A DNA stretch of 64,000 bases from Trissonchulus latispiculum. Its lineage: Eukaryota; Nematoda; Enoplea; Enoplida; Ironidae. How positions within the stretch are numbered: position 1 is the first letter of the stretch; each line of letters begins with the position of its first letter. Both the position numbers and the translations under genes were made by a program. Shown here one piece after another: positions 24,401-34,909 of this stretch. The DNA lies in contig JASAND010027823.1 in NCBI GenBank assembly GCA_030248195.1, positions 25,138-89,137 on the forward strand, read 5' to 3'. The notes beneath the pieces were generated by a model, which ran no database searches, was not told where the DNA came from, and saw only the letters and a program-made list of their open reading frames with translations.

Positions 24401-26450
24401 AAGTTAAGGGCTATATCGCCAAATACTCTCTGGCAGTCATGGTCACAAATATCGAATTACAATTACGGACCAGCATCTTGAACTAACAATGGAATCGAAT
24501 GGCACTGATTGTAAATAGTAGTACCTAAGTAGTATAACCAATACCTGAAAATACATGAATCGGATAATATAAGAATGACAGTCAGTACGTAAGAGTTAGA
24601 AATCTCCTTGAACCATCTTCTAATGAACCACAAAAAAGTAGTAGTATCAGAAAAGAGAAGGCTTATAAACAAGAGTCAGTTTTGTGCAGGAAACGGGTGC
24701 TTTCCTGCTCTTTAAGCGCTTGCTATTCTCTTTTCGAGCTTAATTAAAGAAAACCCAAATATTTGTGAAGGAATCGTGTTGTGCTAGCGATTTTCTGCAT
24801 CATAAGGCAGAAAATCGCCTAAAAATTAATGTTTGCATTGAAATTCCGTTATATCAAACTAATAAAGCGCAAATAGTTCCGTCTTAACTGTAATTTGGCC
24901 CAAAAATCGGCTGTTCTTAATTGTCTTGAAATCAACAAAGTTCAACTTTTACCTCAGAAAGCCATCTAAAGTGAGTAATAGTTGCTGGGTTTGAATCCCG
25001 CACTTGTGTCCTGTTCTAATGGGTTTTAACCCATTTGATTCAGGTTCGTCGAGGTCACGTCCTGCCAGAGAATCCGATCTGCCTGTAATTCTGTTGGATA
25101 TCAGTGAGTGATCAGTCTGAAGCGTCGTATCCGTATCAGTAGCTCAAGTCGATAATCAGTGGTCTATTGGAATCGTGTCCGTATCTTTGTTGTCAGTCGA
25201 TTAATCAGGAACCGTTGTTTTGGAAAGGTACATTGCGCTGAGAACTATATGAAGTCAGGAGTTTAGTATCTAAGGCAGAGACTATCACCGGAACCGGATC
25301 AAATTGGGAACCACTGCAACCTATTCGCACTCGAACTCTGTCATTATCTTTTTGCACCTTCCTTTAAAAGAATTAACCATGTTCAATCTATCTGTCGCTC
25401 TCTACTCCGCTGCCCTGGGAGCTCAGGCTCCCCGGTCTCTGGCTTAGGTCTAATCCTAACCAGTTTCTCAGAAGTGTGTCTAAATCCAGCGAAGACTATC
25501 TAAAGAAGAGAACCTCTTAAATTATCATTTTAATTTATACTAATTATATTTCGGGCATCTCCTGGTAACTTCCCGCCTAGACCGACCCCTGTGTTTGTAC
25601 TCTCCACCGTCCGATAGCCGCCTTAGATCTGTGGGATTCCTTGAGAGTCTTTAATACCAGATCTAAGCCCGCTCACCCATTCCCGGAACAGAAGTGCTAT
25701 ATCTTTAACTTTAATTAATTATCGGTTAACTGTTGTTTAGTTTAACTTGTGAGTAGACGGATAAGGAAGTTAACCTATCGCACACAACTCACGCGTACAC
25801 ACTGTACCTGACAGTACCCTGTAATCAATACCTGAAGAAGAGGAACCCAAAGTTAGGCTAGAGTGAAGCTTAAGTCCTGTTAGTAATTACAAGGAAAGAG
25901 GAAGAAAGAAAGAGTAAGTAGTCTAAATACTGGTAGCTAATCTTCCACTATTATCGGTCAATTTAACGTGTTAACCTATCAAAAGAGTTGGCAACCCTGG
26001 TACCTTGTACGCTGATTATATATTGTTAATAATTGCAGTGAATATTAATTGTCCAGTGACCCCTGTTTGATACCTTTACTGTCATAACTGTTACTATTCA
26101 TATAGCATACCCAACCCTGTTGTTAGTTAATAAATCACTGTGTACTCATCCAGACTTAGTTAGGAACCGCCTTGCTGAGTCATATGCTGCTGCGATCTTA
26201 TTGCTGAACTAGATCCTGTCGAGATCTTGCCGCTGAATCAGATCCTGTTGCGATCTTGCTGCTGAAAACGATCCTGTTGCGATCACATTGTTGGATTGAA
26301 TCCTGCTGCGATCAACCTAACGACCCCTACCTAAACGAACTCACGACTGCACCCCTATCAGGTTGGCTGTAGAGATCCCCGATTTTGGCAAACTACCTTT
26401 CGGGAACCTGGTACCTAAGTTTGTCTCATTAGGCAAACGTGCTGACCTTC
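21431..26450 (+). repeat. Long copy (B) of the hairpin-rich non-coding repeat (~5 kb)
   Basis: No reading frame of recognisable function exists in this block; the longest (23537-23920, 127 residues) resembles nothing I know. Many perfect or near-perfect stems are visible: GAAGCTTCTAGAAGCTTC near 21723, GCGTGCATTGC/GCAATGCACGC (21885-21938), CCTTTTCTGGC/GGCCAGAAAAGG (21959-21992), GCCGGCAAC/GTTGCCGGC (22647-22669), AGTAATAATTG/CAATTATTACT (about 22929-22955), CGATTCGTCCGT/ACGGACGAATCG (about 23980-24028) and GCGATTTTCTGC/GCAGAAAATCGC (24788-24819). The block shares its ends with copy A at 18.36-19.4 kb. The element class is unknown. Confidence 0.5.
26188..26313 (+). repeat. 29-bp tandem repeat, ~4.3 copies
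   Basis: Units of exactly 29 bp, starting TGCTGCGATC or TGTTGCGATC and ending GATCC, repeat four times with a partial fifth. The array lies in the last 300 bp of copy B. Confidence 0.85.
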
Positions 26451-26559
26451 CGTGTAACTGAACCTATCAGCCTAATACGACCCCATTTCTTGAAATCGAA
26501 TCAAATCAAGCCATTTTCTCATTTAATCCAACTCAGTTCATTACATATGCCTAGGTTGC

Positions 26560-27790
26560 AAGTAGCTAAAAAGGTTTGGGTTGGGGGGTGGGGGTGGGGG
26601 GAGGGGTTATTGTTTCCTTGGAGGGGGGGAGGGCATAGTTTCCCTGGAAATTTGGGTTGGGGGTGGGAAACTTCGAAAATTTGGTGGTCGACCCCCGAAA
26701 TGTGATGGGGAGTACCCCCCCCCCGAACCCCCCCCCAAAATTCGGACCTCAGAAAATTCAAAAACTGGCCTAAAAACGCAAAATTTTCTGTATTTTAACG
26801 CTTTTTTGTCTAGACAAGGCTTGTTTTTATCGTTTAGGCGTTTTTACACCGTTTTAAACCGATTTTAAGCCAAAATTTGAGAAAAAATTTTCAAAAAATG
26901 ACCATTTTTTAGCAAAATTTAGCTAACTTTTTGGCCCCAAAAAGTGCTGGGGGGGTAACCAAAAGTGGGGGGAGGGATAGTCAAAAAATCTGGGGGGGGG
27001 TAAAGTTGGTCGAAAATTTTGGGGGGGGGAGATCCCCCCCCCCCCAACCCCCCCCCCCCCCTAGGGAAACTATGGGGGAGGGGGGTTTGGGGGGTATCCC
27101 CATAGGTGTGGCTGGCGAAAAAAGTGGGGGGTGGGGGGTTCTGAAAAAAGTAGGGGGGGTTTGTCGACAAAAGGGGGAGGAGGGGGGGTCGCGAAAATTC
27201 GATTTGGGGGGAGGGGTAAGAAAAATTTTTTATGGGGGGTCGGCGAAAAATTTCGAAAAAAGTCGGTTTTTCGTTGAAAAATTGAAAAATTTTCTCAATT
27301 TCTCTCTATTTTTAACGATTTTGGCTTAATTAAGCGAATTATAGCAATCTTTCGCTAATTTTTGGAATTTTTTGGAAAAATTTCGAATTTTTAGCTAAAA
27401 ATTTTCAAAGATTTAGGTAGGGGTTTGAAAATTTTTAGGGGGGAGGGGTCTGAAAAAATCGATTTGGGGGGAGGGGTAGGAAAGTTTTTAGGGGGGGGGG
27501 GTTGGCGGGCGACCCCTCCATTTGGGGGGAGGGGTCCCCCCCCCTTCCTAACACACCGTATCCCCCAACATTTTCGACCAACTTTACCCCTCCCCTTGGG
27601 GTGTCGACTGTCGGTCTGGCATAGTTTCACCGGAAATTTTGGTTGGGGGGGGGACCGACGACCGCGACCCCCGAAATGTGATGGGGAGCATAGTTTCCCT
27701 GGAAATTTTGGTTGGGGGGGCAAACTTCGAAAATTTGGTGGTCGACCCCCGAAATGTGATGGGGAGTGCCCCCCCCCCCCCCAACCCCCC
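26560..27790. repeat. G/C-homopolymer repeat complex, first block
   Basis: Long runs of G or C (often 7-12) alternate with AT-rich spacers. A ~75-bp module (catagtttccctggaaat ... gaaatgtgatggggag) appears at about 26635-26710, 27615-27690 and 27688-27765. A ~320-bp module (AATTCGGACCTCAGAAAATT ... CCCCAAAAAGTGCTGG) occupies 26735-26950 and recurs at 29.7-30.3 kb and inverted at 32.8-34.3 kb. The Gly- and Pro-rich open frames on both strands are composition artefacts, not genes. Confidence 0.8.
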
Positions 27791-28910
27791 ACCCGGGGCG
27801 GATCCAGGGGGGGCCCGGGGCCCCCCCCTTTGCGATTTGGGCCCCCTCCTTTGACATTCCGGGCCCCCCTAGAAAATTTTTTCAGCTGTTTATAATGCAC
27901 ATTTCGAGTGAAAATTAAGCATAACTTTAATAAATTTCATAAATTTTTAAAAAATTTCGCCTGCGGCGCACTTATATATACGTTTATACTTCTGTGCTGC
28001 TTTATTACGTATATACTTAATTCTGTGACAGAGCTTCTGTCTCTTAAAGTGTCTTCTATTTTGTTTCCTTTCTTGTTTTTTAAGTATTGTACTCAACGCT
28101 TTCTTTCAATTTATTTTATGACTATATACCGACTTATATTTATAAATATATATTTACAAATTTTATTTTGCTTTCATAACGTATATATATATATATATAT
28201 AAATGGGCAATGCAAGATTGATAATTGGCAGCTTCTGAAAGTGTTCTAGAATAACTCGTGGAAGTGAAAAATTCTGAAAAGCATCCAATTCCCGTTTTGT
28301 TTTTCCACTGATCGATTATACAACTCAATAACCCATCTCATCTTAACTAATCTTTTTAAACATTTGAATTGCTGAATTTTCCACAATTTCAAAAAATTCT
28401 TCAACTTCTGGGGGGCTCCGCCTCCCAGACCCCCCTTTTCGCACATTATCTTATTGCCCTTGTAGCTTGTCCTCTTTATTGCCACCATTCCTTGTATATA
28501 CTTATACTATTTTACTCTAAGTTTTTCACTTAGCAAGGTACTAAATATACATGTACATCTCCATTTTATTTATTTAATCTTTTGAAAAGTTTGCATGACG
28601 GATTTTTTCCCAATTTCAAAAAATTCTTCAACTTCTGGGGGGCTCTGCCCCCCAGTCCCCCCGTGTGCTTCTTGTGTATATATGTAAATTCTCCATGCTT
28701 TGCTTCACTCGCGGGATATATACATATATTTGTTTTCCAATTGGCAAGTGAACTAACCTTTCCATTCACAATATTTTCTTGTAAAAATATTTTGTTCCCG
28801 GAAAAAGCAAATTTTTACCACCCCCCCCGGAAAAAAATTGGTTACCCCCCCCCCCAGAAAAATTTTTCAGCGGGCCCCCCCCTTTTCAAAATCCTGGATC
28901 CGCCACTGCC
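27791..28910. mobile_element. ~1.1-kb TIR element ending in GGCGGATCCAGG
   Basis: The left end reads GGGGCGGATCCAGG at 27796 and the right end is its inverse (CCTGGATCCGCCACTG, to about 28910). Both are followed inward by C/G runs and TTTTTCAGC. C-runs at the flanks prevent reading a target duplication. The interior is AT-rich with two inverted copies of the GC-rich hairpin module (28405-28436, 28632-28662) and a CGCCTGCGGCGC motif at 27957-27970. No transposase is present, so it is non-autonomous. The same terminus with a clean 8-bp duplication occurs at 34509, which suggests a hAT-like element. Confidence 0.6.
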
Positions 28911-28924
28911 CCCCACAGGTAGAA

Positions 28925-29706
28925 CTTTTTGGGTAAAATCGTTGTAAATTGCTGCGCAAGGTACAACGATTTTACCATGAATTTACCACGAATATTTAAT
29001 GAAATTTTAATATTTTTTAATGGATTTACAATTATTATTTCCGATTTTTCCATGAGATTTTAATGGATTTACAATGGTTTTACTTCGGTTTTTATACGTA
29101 TTTACATTATTTTTACCACGTTGTAAAATTGTTGTAAATCTGTTGTAAAATCTTTGTAAATGCAATTGGACCAATTTACAATGATTTTACAACTTTTGCA
29201 ACGATTTTTTAACGATTTTACCATGTGGTAAACTTGTTGTAAAATCGTTGTAAATGTTTACAACGTTTTTACAATGCTCCAAAATAAGTTTTAACAATTT
29301 TATAACAGATTTACCACGTTGTAAATTCGTTGTAAAATCATTGTAGAAACGTTGTAAACATTTACAACGATTTTACAACAAGTTTACCACATGGTAAAAT
29401 TGTTAAAAAAACGGTGTAACTTCGTTGTAAAAGTTGTAAAAACATTGTAAATTGGTCCAATTGCATTTACAACGATTTTACAACAGATTTACAACAATTT
29501 TACAACGTGGTAAAAATATTGTAAATACGTATAAAAACCGAAGTAAAACCATAGTAAATCCATTAAAATCTCATGGAAAAATCGGATATAATCATTGTAA
29601 ATCCATTAAAAATTATTAAAAATTCATTAAAAATTCGTGGTAAATTCATGGTAAAATCGTTGTACCTTGCGCAGCAATTTACAACGATTTTACCCACCAA
29701 AGTTCT
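28925..29706. repeat. Palindromic repeat built of GTTGTAAAATCG units (~780 bp)
   Basis: The left and right arms mirror each other around about 29300. The outer sequence is GTAAAATCGTTGTAAATTGC with TGCGCAAGGTACAACG. Inside, the short unit TTGTAAAATCGT and its complement recur dozens of times. The outermost 135 bp also occur at 34310-34441. Confidence 0.85.
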
Positions 29707-31316
29707 CCCTGTGCCCACCCAAAATTCGGACCTCAGAAAATTCAAAAAATGGCCTAAAAACGCAAAATTTTCAGTATTTTAACGCTTTTTTCGTCAAAAC
29801 AAGGCTTGTTTTTACCGTTTTAGGCGTTTTTACACCGTTTTAAACCGATTTTAAGCCAAAATTTGAGAAAAAATTTTCAAAAAATGACCATTTTTAGCAA
29901 AATTTAGCTAACTTTTTGGCCCCAAAAAGTGCTGGGGGGGGGGTTCGGGGGGGTAGCCAAAAGTGGGGGAAGGGATAGTCAAAAAATCTAGGGGGGGATC
30001 CCCCCCCTCCCCCTGGGGAAACTATGATGGGGAGCTACCCCCCCCCCCCGAACCCCGCCCAAAATTCGGACTTCAGAAAATTCAAAAAGTGGCCTAAAAA
30101 CGCAAAATTTTCTGTATTTTAACGCTGTTTTTGTCAAAACAAGGATTGTTTGTATCGTTTTAGGCGTTTTTACAACGTTTTAAACCAACTTTAAGCCAAA
30201 ATTTGAGAAAAATTTTTCAAAAAATGACCATTTTTTAGCACAATTTAGCTAACTTTTTGACCCCAAAAAGTGCTGGGGGGTAACCAAAAGTGGGGGGAGG
30301 GATAGTCCAAAAATATGGGGGGGGGGGTCGAGTTGGTCGAAAATTTTGGGGCCGGACTACCCCCCCAACCCCCCCCCCCCCCGGTGAAACTATGGTGTCG
30401 GCCACTCGGCCCGGCCCCCTCTTGAAAAATTTTTCAGCTGTTTATATGCATAATTTGAGTGTCTTTAAGAAATTTTTCTAAAATTTCCGAAATTTTTTGG
30501 AAAACGAAGGTAAAATTTGCTAAAATTTGGCAAAAATGTTGGATTTCCCAGTAAAAGGTCGCCGGATTTTCGAGTTCAAAAATTCGCTACTGGCTACCCC
30601 CCCCTAACCCCCCAGCGATTTTTGGACCCAAAAAGTTTGGCCCAATTTGACCACAAAATAGTCATTTTTGAAAAATTTTTGCAAAATTTTGACCTAAAAT
30701 CGCTTTAAAACGGTGCAAAAACGCCTAAAACGTTAAAAACAAGCCTTATTTTGATGAAAAAAGTGCTAAATTACAGAAAAGTTTGCATTTTTGGCCATTT
30801 TTCGAAATTTCTGAGGTCCGAATTCTGGCTAGGGGGGTACCTCCCATCCCATTTCGATTTCGGAGGTAGGCCAAGATTTACCTCACCCCCAGACCCTAAG
30901 TTCCAGGGAAACTATGTAGATGTATACAGGTGTACCCTTGGTGTCGTGTACCTTGAGAAAAAATTGGGGGTTGGGGTAGTCGAAATTAGGGTGGATGGGG
31001 ATGGGGTCAGTCGGTTTGGGGTGAGGTGGGGTCCGGAAAAATCAGATTTAGGGGAAGGTAAAAATTCGTCAAAATTTTAAGACAAAATATGCGATTTTGC
31101 TAAAAAGACGCTATTTACAATCAAAAATTATCAATATTAGAACCAATTTGGCCGTTTTTTTCGAAAAAATACAATTTTTGCGAAAAACTTCGAATTTTTC
31201 CTTATTTTGAGCGAAAATTAAGGGGCGGGTCGCTTTTTTGAGAGATTTTTCTACCTTGGATGGATGGAATGAAATGAACAACCGCCCCACAGTGCGCAAA
31301 CATTTCTACACATATA
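29562..31316. repeat. Left arm of a giant inverted repeat
   Basis: This stretch is repeated in inverse orientation at 32275-34441 with near identity over long blocks. The predicted 109-residue frame at 30751-31080 reappears on the minus strand at 32903-32574 with one residue changed (E/G near the end). The arm includes two copies of the ~320-bp G/C module, a block with TTTGGACCC and a block ending ACAACCGCCC. The spacer is about 960 bp. Confidence 0.9.
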
Positions 31317-32274
31317 CTATACTTATCTTACAAATATTTTCACGCTGTACGTGAATAAATTATACGCAACCGGATAAGCAGATGTATTTGCAGCAACAAT
31401 CATGCAGCTATAATCATGTCGTAATGCAGAAAACCATGGTAAATGATTGGAAAGAGGCGGGGGTCTGGGGGCGATAGCCCCCAGCTAAAAGCTAGAGCTA
31501 TTTTAAATATGAAGTGCTTGAAAACTATTTTTTCAGAGCACTTTTTGCAAAAATTTTCGAAAATGTGGCTGTGTATTTTGGTGTGTAAATTAGTTTTTCA
31601 CTGTGTATATAAATTTATTTTTTTTGTGTAAATACACAGTATTTTACACAAAAAGAAAACCCTGTTATGGGTAGGTAGGCGAGATGCAGCATACCGACGC
31701 AAGGGGAAAACGTTTGCTCCAGAAAATCTGTTTTACAGATTTTCTGACATTTCGTTCTTTTAGTGAGTTTCGGACTAACTTTTAGTTGGTAAATTATATA
31801 GTATATATGTATATATACGTATATATATTACTCAGTATATATATAAGGATTTTTATTATAAACTGAAATTTTACTATGTGCATAGACCATTCATTGGGAA
31901 ATTGAAAGTCACAATTAATGACGTATATAAATTTTTTCTTCTTAGTGCAGTTTTTTTTAAAGATTTCTACAGATAAATTTTATCACTAACTAAAAAGTCT
32001 ATACTATATGAGGAAATGCTCTTGCTGAATAAATTATGAAATTATTCAAAAGTTGTAGATTGCACTTGTCCGAGGGGCATTGAGTAGCTGTGTGTCTTAC
32101 GAAAGAGTGAACAGTATTTACGTATGCATTATATAGTAATGACTTTTGATAATGATTTCGATATATATTGTTGCTGTGAATAGTAGGGACTAGGGGCGGA
32201 CAGGTGCCGTCTACGTGGTGGGTCCACAGTGCAGATTGCAAACATAATATACGTGTACCAACCTACGTATATAT
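31317..32274. other. Unpaired spacer of the giant inverted repeat
   Basis: This contains one GC-rich hairpin module (31459-31484), an element-like end AAGAAAACCCTG at about 31651-31662, and a TA-rich tract (31797-31850). No exon is recognised. The 8-mer TTATGGGT directly follows the element-like end (31663-31670). Confidence 0.5.
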
Positions 32275-34441
32275 ATATATATGTGTAGAAATGTTTGCGC
32301 ACTGTGGGGCGGTTGTTCTTCTTCTTCTTCCCGTTCCGGGCCCATCGTGCATGGTCTTCAGCAATGTGGGCGGTTGTTCATTTCATTCCATCCATCCAAG
32401 GTAGAAAAATCTCTCAAAAAAGCGACCCGCCCCTTAATTTTCGCTCAAAATAAGGAAAAATTCGAAGTTTTTCGCAAAAATTGTATTTTTTCGAAAAAAC
32501 GGCCAAATTGGTTCTAATATTGATAATTTTTGATTGTAAATAGCGTCTTTTTAGCAAAATCGCATATTTTTTCTTAAAATTTTGACGAATTTTTACCTCC
32601 CCCCAAATCTGATTTTTCCGGACCCCACCTCACCCCAAACCGACTGACCCCATCCCCATCCACCCTAATTTCGACTACCCCAACCCCCAATTTTTTCTCA
32701 AGGTACACGACACCAAGGGTACACCTGTATACATCTACATAGTTTCCCTGGAACTTAGGGTCTGGGGGTGAGGTAAATCTTGGCCTACCTCCGAAATCGA
32801 AATGGGATGGGAGGTACCCCCCTAGCCAGAATTCGGACCTCAGAAATTTCGAAAAATGGCCAAAAATGCAAACTTTTCTGTAATTTAGCACTTTTTTCAT
32901 CAAAATAAGGCTTGTTTTTAACGTTTTAGGCGTTTTTGCACCGTTTTAGAGCGATTTTAGGTCAAAATTTTGCAAAAATTTTTCAAAAATGACCATTTTT
33001 TGGTCAAATTGGGCCAAACTTTTTGGGTCCAAAAATCGCTGGGGGGTTAGGGGGGGGGTAGCCAGTAGCGAATTTTTGAACTCGAAAATCCGGCGACCTT
33101 TTACTGGGAAATCCAACATTTTTGCCAAATTTTAGCAAATTTTACCTTCGTTTTCCAAAAAATTTCGGAAATTTTAGAAAAATTTCTTAAAGACACTCAA
33201 ATTATGCATATAAACAGCTGAAAAATTTTTCAAGAGGGGGCCGGGCCGAGTGGCCGACACCATAGTTTCATCGGGGGGGGGGTTGCGGGGTACTCCCGCC
33301 CCAAAATTTTCGACCAACTTTACCCCCCCCCCCAGATTTTTGGACTATCCCTCCCCCCACTTTTGGTTACCCCCAGCACTTTTTGGGGTCAAAAAGTTAG
33401 CTAAATTGTGCTAAAAAATGGTCATTTTTTGAAAAATTTTTCTCAAATTTTGGCTTAAAGTTGGTTTAAAACGTTGTAAAAACGCCTAAAACGATACAAA
33501 CAATCCTTGTTTTGACAAAAACAGCGTTAAAATACAGAAAATTTTGCGTTTTTAGGCCACTTTTTGAATTTTCTGAAGTCCGAATTTTGGGCGGGGTTCG
33601 GGGGGGGGGTAGCTCCCCATCATAGTTTCCCCAGGGGGAGGGGGGGGATCCCCCCCAAAATTTTCAACCAACTTAACCCCCCCTAGATTTTTTGACTATC
33701 CCGTCCCCCACTTTTGGCTACCCCCCCGAACCCCCCCAGCACTTTTTGGGGTCAAAAAGTTAGCTAAATTGTGCTAAAAAATGGTCATTTTTTGAAAAAT
33801 TTTTCTCAAATTTTGGCTTAAAGTTGGTTTAAAACGTTGTAAAAACGCCTAAAACGATACAAACAATCCTTGTTTTGACAAAAACAGCGTTAAAATACAG
33901 AAAATTTTGCGTTTTTAGGCCACTTTTTGAATTTTCTGAAGTCCGAATTTTGGGCGGGGTTCGGGGGGGGGTGCTCCCCATCATAGTTTCCCCTGGGGGA
34001 GGGGGGATCCCCCCCTAGATTTTTTGACTATCCCTTCCCCCACTTTTGGCTACCCCCCCGAACCCCCCCCAGCACTTTTTGGGGCCAAAAAGTTAGCTAA
34101 ATTTTGCTAAAAATGGTCATTTTTTGAAAATTTTTTCGCAAATTTTGGCTTAAAATCGGTTTAAAACGGTGTAAAAACGCCTAAAACGGTAAAAACAAGC
34201 CTTGTTTTGACGAAAAAAGCGTTAAAATACTGAAAATTTTGCGTTTTTAGACCATTTTTTGAATTTTCTGAGGTCCGAATTTTGGGTGGGCACAGGGAGA
34301 ACTTTGGTGGGTAAAATCGTTGTAAATTGCTGCGCAAGGTACAACGATTTTACCATGAATTTACCACGAATTTTTAATGAATTTTTAATAATTTTTAATG
34401 GATTTACAATGATTATATCCGATTTTTCCATGAGATTTTAA
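32275..34441. repeat. Right arm of the giant inverted repeat
   Basis: This is the inverse of 29562-31316. It is about 400 bp longer, mainly because one ~340-bp G/C module is present as an extra tandem copy (two nearly identical units at about 33260-33600 and 33610-33960) and because of a ~60-bp insertion with a second GGGCGGTTGTTC near 32310-32370. It ends abruptly at 34441, where the reverse-transcriptase-bearing element starts. Confidence 0.85.
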
Positions 34442-34800
34442 TTTGTGCTAGACAGCAACAATTTTTTGTGGCTCAGACTGCTTTTTATGATAAAAGATAT
34501 GTACAAGACACTGGCGGATCCAGGGTTTCGTGACGGGGGGGCGGTAACATTTTTCCAGCGAGGGTCTGAGGGGCGGAGCCCCCCAGAAGTTGAAGAAATT
34601 TTTTGTTTTTGCAATAAAATCGGTCTTCGGATCTTTTCTTTAATTCTTTTCATACTGAAGAACTGAGAAAATTCTTTAAAATTCTGGACATTTTTAGGTG
34701 AAAGTGGCAATTTTCTCAGAAAAATCGGATGCATTTCAAGCTTTTTCTTCATAAATGCAATAAATATGCTGTTAAAATGTAGAAAATTCGCGCCGACGGC
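34442..34800. repeat. Left ~359-bp inverted repeat flanking the LINE fragment
   Basis: It starts TTGTGCTAGACAGC and ends GCGCCGACGGC. The inverse lies at 36794-37152. It comprises about 67 bp outside the MITE, the MITE's target 8-mer and the first ~290 bp of the MITE. Confidence 0.9.
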
Positions 34801-34901
34801 GCGAAATTTTTTGTTTTTTACCCTTTTTCCTCTTTCTCTTCTTAATTTATCCTACCTTCGAATCGCGACGACCGCCCCCCACCCCACTGAATCCGCCCCT
34901 G
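34509..34901. mobile_element. 393-bp hAT-like MITE with an 8-bp target duplication
   Basis: The exact 8-mer GTACAAGA lies on both sides (34501-34508 and 34902-34909). The ends are inverted: CACTGGCGGATCCAG at the left and CAGGGGCGGATTCAG (complement of the right end). An 8-bp duplication with CA-starting TIRs fits the hAT superfamily. It carries the GC-rich hairpin module (34562-34589) and CGCGCCGACGGCGCG near 34790, and has no transposase. A truncated inverse copy of its left part with the same flank lies at 36794-37079. Confidence 0.8.
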
Positions 34902-34909
34902 GTACAAGA

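Noticed and set aside
20122..25999. A 5.9-kb hAT element bounded by CAGGGTTGCCAA and TTGGCAACCCTG
   Set aside because: The 12-bp ends are inverted, but the flanking octamers differ and no transposase is seen. Kept only as a remark.
26439..27900. Several Gly- or Pro-rich open frames on both strands (up to 169 codons)
   Set aside because: They are open only because G and C homopolymers contain no stop codons. Overlapping frames exist on both strands and none has a domain.
29573..29782. Identical 69-residue peptides at 29573-29782 (+) and 34431-34222 (-)
   Set aside because: The match comes from the giant inverted repeat, not from conserved protein. The sequence is made of AT-rich module text.
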